A stretch of DNA of 64,000 nucleotides from Paraburkholderia saeva (GCF_907164555.1 NZ_CAJQZC010000007.1:1-64000), one strand, 5' to 3'. Shown: positions 36,614 to 45,363, numbered from the stretch's first letter. The notes: generated by a model from the letters alone, not told the origin. Numbers and translations are program-made.

Positions 36614-37813
36614 ATGAAGTCGGCGTTTTCATTTTTCCCGGCGCTGCCGCTTTCGCCCGATGCGATCTTCTGGGCCGGTCTCGCGCTGCTCGCGGCCGGT
36701 CTGTGCGGAGAACTCTGTTATCGCGCATGGCGCTTGCCGCGCATTTCCGGCTATGCCGTGATCGGCCTGATCGCCGGATCGGCAGGCTTTGGTGTGATCG
36801 ACGCCAGCACCGGCGCCGCGCGCCCGCTGCTCGATGTCGCGCTCGGCCTCTTGCTCTTCGAACTCGGCAGCCGTCTCGATCTGCGCTGGATCCGCCGCAA
36901 CCCGTGGCTGATTCTCTCGAGCATCGCCGAATCGACTCTTACATTCGTGCTTGTCCTCGCCGTGCTGCTGTTCCTGCAGGTGCCGACGATGGTCGCGATG
37001 GTGCTTGCCGCAATCGCGATGGCAACGTCGCCCGCAATGGTGATCCAGCTAAAAACCGAATTGCGCGCCGAAGGGCAGGTGACGCAGCGTCTGATGACAT
37101 TGACTGCGCTCAACAGCATGTACGCCGTGGTGATCGAAAAACTCGCGTCGAGCTGGTTGCATCAGGAGGTGTACGGCAACGTGCTGGCCACGATCCTGCA
37201 ACCGCTTTATCTGCTGATCGGCTCATTCGTTCTGGCGTTCGCGCTCGCGCGGGCGTGCAATTTCTTCTATCGACGCATGAACATGCAGGATGAACATTCG
37301 TTTGTCGCGCTGTTCGGGCTGGTACTGCTGGCAATCGCGCTTGCGCATCTGTTCAAGCTGTCGACAATCCTGAGCCTGCTCGCCGCCGGCATCATCGTGA
37401 AGAATCTGGAAGCGCGTCCGCAACTGTGGCCACAGCATTTCGGCACGGCGGGATGGCTTCTGACTGTGATCCTGTTCGTGCTTACGTTGACGTCGTTCGA
37501 ATGGAAAGACATCGCGCTTGGCGGTGTTGCGGCGTTGGGTCTGATTGTTGCGCGTCTGATCGGCAAGCTGGTCGGCGTGCTCGCGTTCGCGAAACCGAGT
37601 GGCCTGAACTGGAAGCAGGGTATGGCGCTCGGGCTCTCGCTTTCGCCGATGTCGGCGCTCGCGTATCTGCTCGTCGACGATACCTATGACCTGTATCCGA
37701 ATTTCGATCCGCAGCTGCGTGCCGTCGTGATGTGTTCGATTGTCGTGCTGCAGCTTGTCGGGCCGTGGCTCGTCTATCGCAGCCTTGCACTGGTGGGCGA
37801 ACGTCGCGAATAG
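36614..37813 (+). CDS. Monovalent cation:proton antiporter, CPA2 (Kef-like) membrane domain only
   Basis: A 399-residue membrane protein with about 11-12 hydrophobic segments, of the Na+/H+ exchanger fold (ISGYAVIGLIAGSAGFGVID; LDVALGLLLFELGSRLD; AMATSPAMVIQLKTELRAEG). There is no C-terminal nucleotide-binding RCK domain, unlike full KefB/C. AAGGAG lies upstream of the ATG at 36614. It presumably exchanges K+ or Na+ for protons across the inner membrane. It lies between the two DnaA-box regions with ybdK. Confidence 0.88.
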   Translation: MKSAFSFFPALPLSPDAIFWAGLALLAAGLCGELCYRAWRLPRISGYAVIGLIAGSAGFGVIDASTGAARPLLDVALGLLLFELGSRLDLRWIRRNPWLILSSIAESTLTFVLVLAVLLFLQVPTMVAMVLAAIAMATSPAMVIQLKTELRAEGQVTQRLMTLTALNSMYAVVIEKLASSWLHQEVYGNVLATILQPLYLLIGSFVLAFALARACNFFYRRMNMQDEHSFVALFGLVLLAIALAHLFKLSTILSLLAAGIIVKNLEARPQLWPQHFGTAGWLLTVILFVLTLTSFEWKDIALGGVAALGLIVARLIGKLVGVLAFAKPSGLNWKQGMALGLSLSPMSALAYLLVDDTYDLYPNFDPQLRAVVMCSIVVLQLVGPWLVYRSLALVGERRE

Positions 37814-37927
37814 GCGTGGTAGCCGTTCGCATCGAACCGACCTGAATTCACAACGATTTTCACAACGACTGCGACCGGCCAGTGCTTCGCTGCCAGGCCG
37901 GTCCAGTCAGCAAATCCAAGGGACGTC

Positions 37928-39043
37928 ATGTCACTCGAACCCTTTGTCGACTCGAAACCGTTCACCTTCGGGATCGAGCTCGAAATGCAGATCGTCAATA
38001 CCCATGACTATGATCTGACCAAAGCCGGCACCGATCTTCTGCGCCTCATCAAGGACCAGCCGATTCCCGGCAACATCACACCGGAAATCACGGAGAGCAT
38101 GATCGAGCTGTCGACGGGCATCTGCACGACGCACGAGCAGGCCTTGACCGATCTGCGCACGATCCGCGACACACTCGTCGCCGCGGCCGACCGGCTGAAC
38201 GTCGGCCTGTGTGGTGGCGGCACGCACGCGTTCCAGCAGTGGAGCGACCGGCAGATCGTCGATACGCCGAGGTTCCAGTACCTGTCCGAACTGTACGGCT
38301 ACCTTGCCAAGCAGTTCACGGTGTTCGGCCAGCACGTGCACATCGGTTGCCCGGATCCGGACAGCGCGCTGTTCCTGCTGCATTCGATGTCGCGTTTCAT
38401 CCCGCATTTCATCGCGTTGTCGGCTTCGTCGCCGTTTGTGCAGGGCGTCGATACAGGTTTTCATTCCGCGCGTCTGAATTCCGTGTTCGCGTTTCCGCTG
38501 TCGGGCCGCGCGCCGTTCACACTCACGTGGGACAGCTTCGAAGAGTATTTTTCGAAGATGGTTCACACGGGTGTCGTGAACAGCATGAAGGATTTCTACT
38601 GGGACATCCGGCCGAAGCCTGGTTTCGGCACGATCGAAGTGCGCGTGATGGATACGCCGATGTCGGTTGACCGCGCCGCGGCGATTGCGTGCTACATCCA
38701 GACGCTCGCGCGCCACCTGCTGCTCGACAAACCGCTGATCCCGAAAGAAGACGACTACCTCGTCTACACGTTTAACCGGTTCGAAGCGTGCCGTTTTGGT
38801 CTGGCGGGTACGTGCATCGATCCGCAGACGGGCGAGCGCCGCACGATTTCCGAAGACATCCTCGCCACGCTTGACCGGATCGCGCCGCACGCCGACGCAC
38901 TCGGGTCCGGCAAGGCGCTCGACGAAGTCGGCGCGATCGCGCGCGGTCAGATCAACGACGCAACGTGGCTGCGCAGCGTGTTTTCGGAAGAAAAGTCGCT
39001 GCATGAAGCGGTTCGGCAACAATGTCTGCAATGGCGGGCGTGA
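37928..39043 (+). CDS. ybdK: YbdK-type carboxylate-amine ligase (GCS2 family)
   Basis: A 371-residue GCS2-fold protein: FTFGIELEMQIVN near the start, EITESMIELSTG, the GGGTHAF segment, QHVHIGCPDP, and RPKPGFGTIEVRVMDTP. E. coli YbdK has weak glutamate-cysteine ligase activity; the true substrate is unknown. The classical gshA is present elsewhere in this window, so this is not the main glutathione enzyme. It ends with a strong terminator. Confidence 0.93.
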   Translation: MSLEPFVDSKPFTFGIELEMQIVNTHDYDLTKAGTDLLRLIKDQPIPGNITPEITESMIELSTGICTTHEQALTDLRTIRDTLVAAADRLNVGLCGGGTHAFQQWSDRQIVDTPRFQYLSELYGYLAKQFTVFGQHVHIGCPDPDSALFLLHSMSRFIPHFIALSASSPFVQGVDTGFHSARLNSVFAFPLSGRAPFTLTWDSFEEYFSKMVHTGVVNSMKDFYWDIRPKPGFGTIEVRVMDTPMSVDRAAAIACYIQTLARHLLLDKPLIPKEDDYLVYTFNRFEACRFGLAGTCIDPQTGERRTISEDILATLDRIAPHADALGSGKALDEVGAIARGQINDATWLRSVFSEEKSLHEAVRQQCLQWRA

Positions 39044-39080
39044 TTGTCAGTCCGCAGTCTGTTGCCGTTATCTGACGGAA

Positions 39081-39103
39081 CCCGCTTTTAGCGGGGTTTT
39101 TTT
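39081..39103 (+). terminator. Intrinsic terminator of ybdK
   Basis: CCCGCT (39081-39086) pairs with AGCGGG (39090-39095) across a three-base loop, followed by seven Ts at 39097-39103, about 40 bp after the ybdK stop. Confidence 0.85.
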
Positions 39104-39666
39104 CGACTTTTGTTTTCCAGCCAGGGCTTCCTCAGGTTTGTCGAATGTTTACGTATACATACGTAGTAATAGTTAACAAGCATCGGCTTCATCTGTGGAC
39201 AACGAAGGAATTCCCTGCAAAGTCAACACATTGCGTAAACGACAACTGTGCTGATCCGATGGGCGTTTTCGCCGGGAAGCGCGGATAACTTCATGCATCC
39301 CGGAAGCCCAGGTTGCAGTTATCAAGAATCGGTGCACACCCATTTCATAAGATATCCCGGGGTTATCCACAGCACGCACTGGATAACTTAGCTGTACGAT
39401 TGGCCGCACTCGCATAGAATGTCGGTTTTAACGCTGTGACGTGGTCGCGTCGCCCCGTTCGCAGAACGATGGCTGACGGTTCACAGCGAAATGAGAGAGC
39501 GGTGCTGCACGACGCGCCGGAACAGGCGTGCAAAGCAGAATATTTTTGAGATAGTTAGAATCGGCCCGGCTTTCCCGGACGGGACCGTCCCCACACAGGC
39601 TGCCGGCGTGTTTATCGCCAACGGCCGGACACGCGGCAGCATGCTGTCATTAACGAACGAAAGATT
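39104..39666. other. Candidate replication origin region, right half (DnaA boxes)
   Basis: No gene is visible in this 563-bp spacer. A perfect DnaA box TTATCCACA lies at 39363-39371. One-mismatch and near boxes lie at 39194-39202 (TTGTCCACA on minus), 39280-39288 (TTATCCGCG on minus) and 39378-39386 (TTATCCAGT on minus). An AT-rich block lies at 39145-39180. The last 180 bp should carry the marR promoter. Confidence 0.5.
39145..39202 (-). repeat. Shared DnaA-box/AT module, right copy (inverted)
   Basis: Read on the minus strand, this gives TTGTCCACA, 13 bases, then CTTGTTAACTATTACTACG and, two bases shorter than the left copy, GTAAACAT. It is in inverted orientation to 35942-36001, so the two modules face each other across 3.1 kb. 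Confidence 0.8.
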
Positions 39667-40305
39667 ATGAGCGAAGGCGTCTACGGAGAGCAGGCAACCG
39701 GGCGGGTGACTCACACCCTGCTGCGACTGAGCACAGCCATGCGAAGCCAGGCATGGGAATGGGCGGAAGGTGCGGGTCTCACACCGACTCAGGGTGAAAT
39801 TCTCGTGTTGCTGATGCAGCGCAAGGGTCCGATGCGTCTCGGTGAGATCGCGCGCGAAACGGCGTTGACCGCCGCCACCACGAGCGATGCGGTCAGCACG
39901 CTCGAAGGCAAGGGTCTCCTCGAAAAACGCCGCGCGCTTGACGACGGCCGCGCACTCGCGGTGCGTCTGACGGCACGCGGCCGGACGGCGGCAAAGCGCG
40001 CAGCGCAATGGCCCGACTTTTTGTCGAAAGCAGTCGGCACGCTGAAGGACGAAGAGCAGGCCGTCTTCTATCGCACGTTGCTGAAAACGATCCATCAGCT
40101 CGAAGCGCAGGAAACGATTCCTCCGCATCGTATGTGCCTGTCGTGCACGCATTTCGATCCGAGCAGGAATCCGAAGAAGACGCCGCATTACTGCGCGCTG
40201 CTCGAGCTGAAAATGTCGGATACGGATGTGCGTCTGGACTGTGCAGTCCACGAAACTGCCGACGTCGCGACACAGAAGAAAATCTGGAAAATCTTCGCGC
40301 AGTAA
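39667..40305 (+). CDS. MarR-family regulator with four-cysteine C-terminal extension
   Basis: A 212-residue protein. Residues about 15-148 form a MarR winged helix (LTPTQGEILVLLMQRKGPMR; ALTAATTSDAVSTLEGKGLL). The last 60 residues hold cysteines 157, 160, 176 and 192 in the order CLSC, HYC, LDC, with a histidine on either side. This looks like a metal or redox centre. It probably represses a nearby gene, perhaps the downstream amidotransferase. It lies directly beside the right DnaA-box region. Confidence 0.88.
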   Translation: MSEGVYGEQATGRVTHTLLRLSTAMRSQAWEWAEGAGLTPTQGEILVLLMQRKGPMRLGEIARETALTAATTSDAVSTLEGKGLLEKRRALDDGRALAVRLTARGRTAAKRAAQWPDFLSKAVGTLKDEEQAVFYRTLLKTIHQLEAQETIPPHRMCLSCTHFDPSRNPKKTPHYCALLELKMSDTDVRLDCAVHETADVATQKKIWKIFAQ

Positions 40306-40466
40306 GCGCGAATCTGCCGTGCCGCACGGCGGGTAAGTGGGGAACGCGTCGCTGATCGGGCGTCGGCGTTTCCCGCGAACCGGACCTCGGTGCGGCAGCA
40401 GCGCCCGGCAATACACAGGCACAGGCTGGATCATTTTCAAGTTTATTTCGGGAACAGGAACTGCCG

Positions 40467-41183
40467 ATGAATCACGAAGTTCTGGCCATTCGCCATGTCC
40501 ACTTCGAAGATCTGGGCAGCCTCGAACTCGTGCTCGGCGAGCGCGGGCGTCCGGTGCGTTATCTCGACGTCGGACTTGGGCGCATCGAAGCGCCTGATCC
40601 AGTGGCGGCTTCGCTGATGGTGATTCTTGGCGGCCCGATCAATGCATGCGACGACGCACATTATCCGACGCTCGTCCCGCTCGTTTCGATGATCGAACGA
40701 CGGATCGCCGCCGGGCTGCCGACACTCGGAATCTGTCTTGGCGCGCAGCTGATTGCGCGTGTGCTGGGTGCGCGGGTTTATGCCGGCGCGAGGTCCGAAA
40801 TCGGCTGGGCACCGCTGACACTCACCGACGACGGCCGTGCGTCGCCCGTCCGTCATCTGGATGGCGCGCAGACATCGATGTTCCATTGGCACGGCGACAC
40901 GTTCGATCTTCCGCAAGGCGCCACGCGGCTAGCTTCCACGCCCATCTGCGAAAACCAGGCGTTTGCATGGGGCGGGCATGTGCTTGGCCTGCAATGTCAT
41001 CCGGAAATTCGTGCCGACCGCTTTGAGCCCTGGTTGATCGGCAACGCGTCGGAAATTGGCGGAACCGACGGCGTCGATGTGTTGCAGTTGCGCGCGGATA
41101 CGGCCCGTTTCGGTCCGCGTCTCGAAGAAGCGTCGCGCGCGATGTTCAATGAATGGCTCGACCAGGTCCAGGCGAAGCCATGA
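40467..41183 (+). CDS. Class I glutamine amidotransferase-like protein
   Basis: A 238-residue GATase1 domain protein. The nucleophile is Cys90 in LGICLGAQL, and the catalytic pair His178/Glu180 lies in LQCHPEIR. No synthetase domain is attached, so it is a stand-alone member of the GMP-synthase-like group. Such proteins hydrolyse glutamine or gamma-glutamyl compounds, but the substrate is unknown. Its stop overlaps the MOSC start by four bases, so the two are coupled. Confidence 0.9.
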   Translation: MNHEVLAIRHVHFEDLGSLELVLGERGRPVRYLDVGLGRIEAPDPVAASLMVILGGPINACDDAHYPTLVPLVSMIERRIAAGLPTLGICLGAQLIARVLGARVYAGARSEIGWAPLTLTDDGRASPVRHLDGAQTSMFHWHGDTFDLPQGATRLASTPICENQAFAWGGHVLGLQCHPEIRADRFEPWLIGNASEIGGTDGVDVLQLRADTARFGPRLEEASRAMFNEWLDQVQAKP

Positions 41184-41905
41184 GTGACGCGGTGTTTCGT
41201 GTCGCTGCCGTGCTGACGGGTGTCATTGCGCCGCTCGGGGAGCATGGCAAAGAGAGTGCAATCGGCAAGAAGCCGGTCGGACATCGCGTGTGGCTGGGCG
41301 AAACGGGTCTCGACGGCGACGAGCAGGCCGAACGCAAACATCATGGCGGCCCCCAAAAGGCGATGCTGCACTACGCGTTCGATCACTACGACGTGTGGCG
41401 CAGTGAATGGCTGGCGACGCCCGCTGGCCGGACGCGGCTCGATGCGCGCGGCGCATTCGGCGAAAACATCAGCACGCTTGGCATGACGGAGTCGACGGTG
41501 TGCGTTGGCGATGTGTACCGCATCGGCGGTGCGATCGTGCAGGTTTCGCAGCCGCGACAACCGTGCTGGAAACTGAACCTGCGTTTTTCGCGCGAAGACA
41601 TGTCGCGCCGGGTTCAGGACACGCGCCGCACGGGCTGGTATTACCGCGTGCTCGAAGCGGGTGAGATCGGCGCTGGCGACACCATCGAACGCCTTGCACG
41701 CCCGCATCCCGGATGGACCATCGAGCGCCTGCTGCGCGTGCTGTATGTCGATCGCGACGATCTCGCCGCGCTCGAAGCCATCGCGAATCTCGACACGCTC
41801 GCGCCTTCCTTGCGCGCGACCGCAAAGAAGCGGCTCGCGAACGGCACGGTCGAGTCGTGGTCGAGCCGCCTCGATACGCCGCCATCGCAGAACCGCGACG
41901 CCTGA
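41180..41905 (+). CDS. MOSC-domain protein, YiiM-like
   Basis: A 241-residue protein starting at an ATGA overlap with the preceding stop. The MOSC domain includes KHHGGPQKAMLHYAFDHY, FGENISTLG and the conserved cysteine in QPRQPCWKLN. A C-terminal three-alpha region (WTIERLLRVLYVD) follows. YiiM reduces N-hydroxylated bases such as 6-hydroxylaminopurine using molybdenum cofactor; that role is likely here. The conserved cysteine would bind the cofactor. Confidence 0.9.
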   Translation: MSDAVFRVAAVLTGVIAPLGEHGKESAIGKKPVGHRVWLGETGLDGDEQAERKHHGGPQKAMLHYAFDHYDVWRSEWLATPAGRTRLDARGAFGENISTLGMTESTVCVGDVYRIGGAIVQVSQPRQPCWKLNLRFSREDMSRRVQDTRRTGWYYRVLEAGEIGAGDTIERLARPHPGWTIERLLRVLYVDRDDLAALEAIANLDTLAPSLRATAKKRLANGTVESWSSRLDTPPSQNRDA

Positions 41906-42014
41906 AGTCGCGAAGGCTGCGGGTTTCAGCCGGCTTTCTGTGCGGTCCGCTGTCAGCAACGAACGACACGCGGTGCTATGCTCGATCGCTCTTTGTCCTC
42001 CTTCGCGAGAACCT

Positions 42015-43127
42015 ATGAGCGCGCTCTTCTCTCCGCTCACGCTGCGCAGCGTGACGCTTCGTAACCGTATTGTCGTGTCCCCGATGTGCCAGTACTCCGC
42101 CGAACGTGGCGAGGCAACCGGGTGGCACATGATCCACCTCGGTCACCTCGCGCTATCGGGCGCGGGACTCCTATGCATCGAAGCGACGGCCGTCGAGCCG
42201 GACGGGCGCATCACGGCGGGCGATCTCGGACTGTGGGACGACGCGACCGAAGCCGCGCTCAAGCCCGTGCTTGCCGCAATTCGCAGGCACTCGCATGTGC
42301 CCGTTGCGATGCAGCTCTCGCACGCCGGCCGCAAGGCTTCGAGCCATGTGCCATGGGCAGGCGGTCAGCTGGTTCCCGTGTCTGAAGGCGGCTGGCTGCC
42401 GCATGCCCCTTCGGCGTTACCGCACAAGGCCGGCGAAGAGCCGCCGCTTTCGCTCGACAACGCCGGGCTCAACCGGATTCGCGAAGCGTTTGCCGCTTCG
42501 GCGCGCCGTGCAGCGCGACTCGGTATCGATGCGCTCGAAGTGCACGCCGCACACGGCTATCTGCTGCACCAGTTTCTCTCGCCGGTCGCAAACCAGCGGA
42601 CCGATGAATACGGCGGCTCGCGCGAAAACCGCTTTCGTTTTCCGCTGGAGATCTTCGATATCGTGCGTGCGGCGTTTCCCGCCGACAAACCTGTTGGCGT
42701 ACGCGTGTCGGCGACCGACTGGGTCGAAGGCGGCATCATGCTCGACGACACCATCGCGTTCGCGCACGAACTGAAAAAGCGCGGTTGCGACTGGATCGAC
42801 GTGTCGTCGGGCGGCGTATCGCCGTTGCAGAAGATTCCGCTCGAGCCCGGCTATCAGGTGCCGTTCGCGCAGGCCGTGAAGAAAGCGACGGGGCTCACGA
42901 CGATCGCCGTCGGCCTGATTACGGATGCGCAGCATGCCAACGGACTCGTCGAAGCGGGCGACGCCGATCTCGTCGCGATGGCGCGTGCGATGCTCTACGA
43001 TCCGCGCTGGCCGTGGCACGCGGCCGCGCAACTTGGCGCGAGCGTCGAGGCGCCGCCGCAATACTGGCGCTCGCAACCGCGCGACCAGAAGGCGCTCTTC
43101 GGCGAAACAACGCTCGGACAGCGCTGA
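42015..43127 (+). CDS. NADPH dehydrogenase, old yellow enzyme family (YqjM/XenA-like)
   Basis: A 370-residue FMN-dependent TIM-barrel enzyme. SPMCQYSAE carries the redox-tuning Cys25 of the YqjM class; AMQLSHAGRK, EVHAAHGYLLHQFLSP with FMN/substrate-binding histidines, and NQRTDEYGGS are diagnostic. It reduces activated alkenes such as enones. The ATG at 42015 is preceded by weakly purine-rich sequence. The frame is open upstream into the MOSC gene, but that part is spurious. Confidence 0.94.
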   Translation: MSALFSPLTLRSVTLRNRIVVSPMCQYSAERGEATGWHMIHLGHLALSGAGLLCIEATAVEPDGRITAGDLGLWDDATEAALKPVLAAIRRHSHVPVAMQLSHAGRKASSHVPWAGGQLVPVSEGGWLPHAPSALPHKAGEEPPLSLDNAGLNRIREAFAASARRAARLGIDALEVHAAHGYLLHQFLSPVANQRTDEYGGSRENRFRFPLEIFDIVRAAFPADKPVGVRVSATDWVEGGIMLDDTIAFAHELKKRGCDWIDVSSGGVSPLQKIPLEPGYQVPFAQAVKKATGLTTIAVGLITDAQHANGLVEAGDADLVAMARAMLYDPRWPWHAAAQLGASVEAPPQYWRSQPRDQKALFGETTLGQR

Positions 43128-43227
43128 CCCGCAACGACGACGAAGGACGACAGAAGGTTTTTGGCGGTTGAACGAAGCCGTCTCTAGCGTGTACGATGCC
43201 GGTTGTGGCGCAAGGGCGTCGCAGGAT

Positions 43228-43252
43228 ACGCGGCGCCGGTATGGCGCCGCGT
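43228..43252. repeat. GC-rich inverted repeat between the OYE and SET genes
   Basis: Ten perfectly paired bases (43228-43237 with 43243-43252) close a five-base loop GGTAT. Only TTGCT follows on the plus strand, so it could be a weak terminator of the OYE gene or a leader hairpin for the SET gene. Confidence 0.5.
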
Positions 43253-43341
43253 TTGCTATCTACGTCAGAAAAACCGGCAGATTCTCAGGTTCACGGGAGC
43301 GACTGCATGTTCACCTTCAGTTCTTCACAAGGATTCATTCA

Positions 43342-43821
43342 ATGAGTTCACGCAGGATCGCTGTGCGCCGTTCGGGTGTGCACGGCAAAGGCGTGTTCGC
43401 CGTGGAAGCAATCGCTGCCGGCGAACGGTTGATCGAATACAAGGGTGAGCGGATCACGTGGAAGGAAGCGCTGCGTCGTCACCCGCACAATCCGGACGAA
43501 CCGAACCACACGTTCTATTTCGCGCTCGATAGCGGCCACGTGATCGACGGCAAGGTCGACGGCAACAGCGCGCGCTGGATCAATCATTCATGCGCGCCGA
43601 ACTGCGAAGCCGAGGAAATCGACGGCCACGTGTACGTGCACGCGCTGCGCGACATCGAAGCGGGCGAAGAACTGTTCTACGACTACGGCCTCGTGATCGA
43701 CGCGCGTCAGACGAAAAAGCTCAAGAAGGAATACGAATGCCGTTGCGGCGCGCGCAAGTGCCGCGGCACGATGCTGGCCGCGCCGGACAAGACAGAGAAG
43801 AAAGCGAAGAAGAAAAAGTGA
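43342..43821 (+). CDS. SET-domain protein-lysine methyltransferase
   Basis: A 159-residue minimal SET protein. It has GVHGKGVFA (12-20), the cofactor motif WINHSCAPNCEAE (79-91), ELFYDYG (110-116), and a post-SET CRCGARKCRG with cysteines 133, 135 and 140. The last ten residues are mostly lysine. SET enzymes methylate protein lysines from S-adenosylmethionine and are typical of eukaryotes; a few bacterial groups carry them. Targets here are unknown, perhaps HU or ribosomal proteins. The start ATG at 43342 has AAGGATT upstream. Confidence 0.9.
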   Translation: MSSRRIAVRRSGVHGKGVFAVEAIAAGERLIEYKGERITWKEALRRHPHNPDEPNHTFYFALDSGHVIDGKVDGNSARWINHSCAPNCEAEEIDGHVYVHALRDIEAGEELFYDYGLVIDARQTKKLKKEYECRCGARKCRGTMLAAPDKTEKKAKKKK

Positions 43822-43863
43822 ACGGCAGGCGGCGCTACGCGAGCATCAGCGCCCGCCAGACAG

Positions 43864-45363
43864 TCACATATCGACCGGCGCCCTGTGCGCCGGTTTTTTT
43901 GTCACGCGCACGGGCACGTCGCGTCCGCTGGTAACGGCATCGGCCACGACCGGAATGCGCACGATAAAACGGGCGCCGCCTTCGGGTGCATCTTCGTAAT
44001 GCACGCTGCCGCCGTGCAGCACCATGATGTCGTGCACGATCGCGAGGCCGAGACCCGCGCCACCATCGACGCTCGTATCGCTTTGCCCGTCGCCGCGGAA
44101 AAACCGCTTGAAGAGCTCTGCCTGCTGTTTCGGCGGCACACCCGCGCCGTTATCCTCGACGACGATTTCCGCCATCGTCTGGCCTTCAACGCGTGTCTGC
44201 GAGACGCTCATCGTGATGCGTGCGCCGTCGTAACGCGTCGGCGGCACGTATTTCAGCGCGTTGTCGAGCAGGTTCGCGATCACCTCATGCAGCAGCACCG
44301 GATTGCCGCGTGCGATCAGCGGATGGTCGTTGGTCGGATCGTCCAGACGCTGGAAGCCGAGATCGACGTGGACGGCGAGCGCGCGCGGCACCCATTCCGC
44401 GCCGGTTTCGAACGCGAGCGCCGCCATGTCGACGTTCACGAAGCGCGCGGCCTGTTCGCCTGGTTCCGCACGTGCGAGCGACAGCAACTGGTTCGACAGC
44501 CGGACCGCGCGATCCGCGGCGGCGCGCAGTTCGCGCACCGCGGCGAGCACCTGCTTCGGCTCGCGTGCGGTGGCGGCCTGCTCCGCGTGCAGCTTGACCG
44601 CGGTCAGCGGCGTGCGCAGCTGATGCGCCGCATCGGCGATGAATTTGCGCTGCGAATCGAGCGCGGTTTTCAGACGGTCGAGGAGACCATTCAGCGCGCT
44701 CGTCAGCGGGCGGATTTCGATCGGCACGAACGTTTCGTCAACCGGTTCGAGCGACGTGTGCGTCTGCCGGTTCAGCGAATCGGCGAGATCGGTCAGCGGA
44801 TTGAGCTGCTGGTTGACGACGCGCCACACGATCACCCATCCGGCGAGCAGCAACAGCAACAACGGCATCATGATCGCGACCAGAAATTCGGCGGCGATCC
44901 GGAAACGATGGTGAACCGGCTGCCCGACTTCGACGACGATCGGGTTGCCCTGCGGCTGGTTCACGCGCACCTGTGCGACACGCACGCTGGTGCCTTCGTG
45001 CTGTGTCTCGAACACGTACGCATAGTGCATGCGACGCACGCTCGTGCCTTGCAGCGGCAGTTTGGGATCGCCGGCAATTTCGGTTTCGCCGTTGCTGATG
45101 CGGTAGACCAGTTGTTCGACTGGATCGGAGAACATCGCCTGCGCGAGCGGCGGCACGGTGATCGGCGCGTCGGGTCCGGCGATCTGCACCTGACGTGAGA
45201 TCGCGGTAGCGAGGTCGGCGAGCGAACGGTCGACGACATGCTGCGTGTACTGCCAGGCAAGCCAGTACGCGATGAGCCCGCTCATCAGCGCGAGCAGCGA
45301 AAGAGGAGCAGCGAGTCGGCGCAGCAGCGAGCGCCGCAGGCTGTTCGCGACCGGGTGGGGCAT
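43864..45363 (-). CDS. Sensor histidine kinase, TctE-like
   Basis: A 499-residue membrane kinase. The first membrane helix is near residues 18-40, a periplasmic domain follows, and the second helix is near 165-190 (VAIMMPLLLLLLAGWVIVW). HAMP, HisKA with FIADAAHQLRTPLTAVKLH, and HATPase (NLLDNALKYV; DNGAGVP; GGAGLGLAIV) domains follow. TctE-type kinases often sense carboxylates and control tripartite transporters. I use the ATG at 45363; a TTG at 45387 is the only upstream choice. The regulator gene lies 138 bp upstream. Confidence 0.9.
   Translation of the reverse strand: MPHPVANSLRRSLLRRLAAPLSLLALMSGLIAYWLAWQYTQHVVDRSLADLATAISRQVQIAGPDAPITVPPLAQAMFSDPVEQLVYRISNGETEIAGDPKLPLQGTSVRRMHYAYVFETQHEGTSVRVAQVRVNQPQGNPIVVEVGQPVHHRFRIAAEFLVAIMMPLLLLLLAGWVIVWRVVNQQLNPLTDLADSLNRQTHTSLEPVDETFVPIEIRPLTSALNGLLDRLKTALDSQRKFIADAAHQLRTPLTAVKLHAEQAATAREPKQVLAAVRELRAAADRAVRLSNQLLSLARAEPGEQAARFVNVDMAALAFETGAEWVPRALAVHVDLGFQRLDDPTNDHPLIARGNPVLLHEVIANLLDNALKYVPPTRYDGARITMSVSQTRVEGQTMAEIVVEDNGAGVPPKQQAELFKRFFRGDGQSDTSVDGGAGLGLAIVHDIMVLHGGSVHYEDAPEGGARFIVRIPVVADAVTSGRDVPVRVTKKPAHRAPVDM
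43874..43900 (+). terminator. Terminator of the SET gene, inside the sensor-kinase coding end
   Basis: ACCGGCGC (43874-43881) pairs with GCGCCGGT (43887-43894), followed by seven Ts. It sits within the last codons of the convergent kinase gene, so the same bases encode its KKPAHRAPV tail. Confidence 0.85.
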
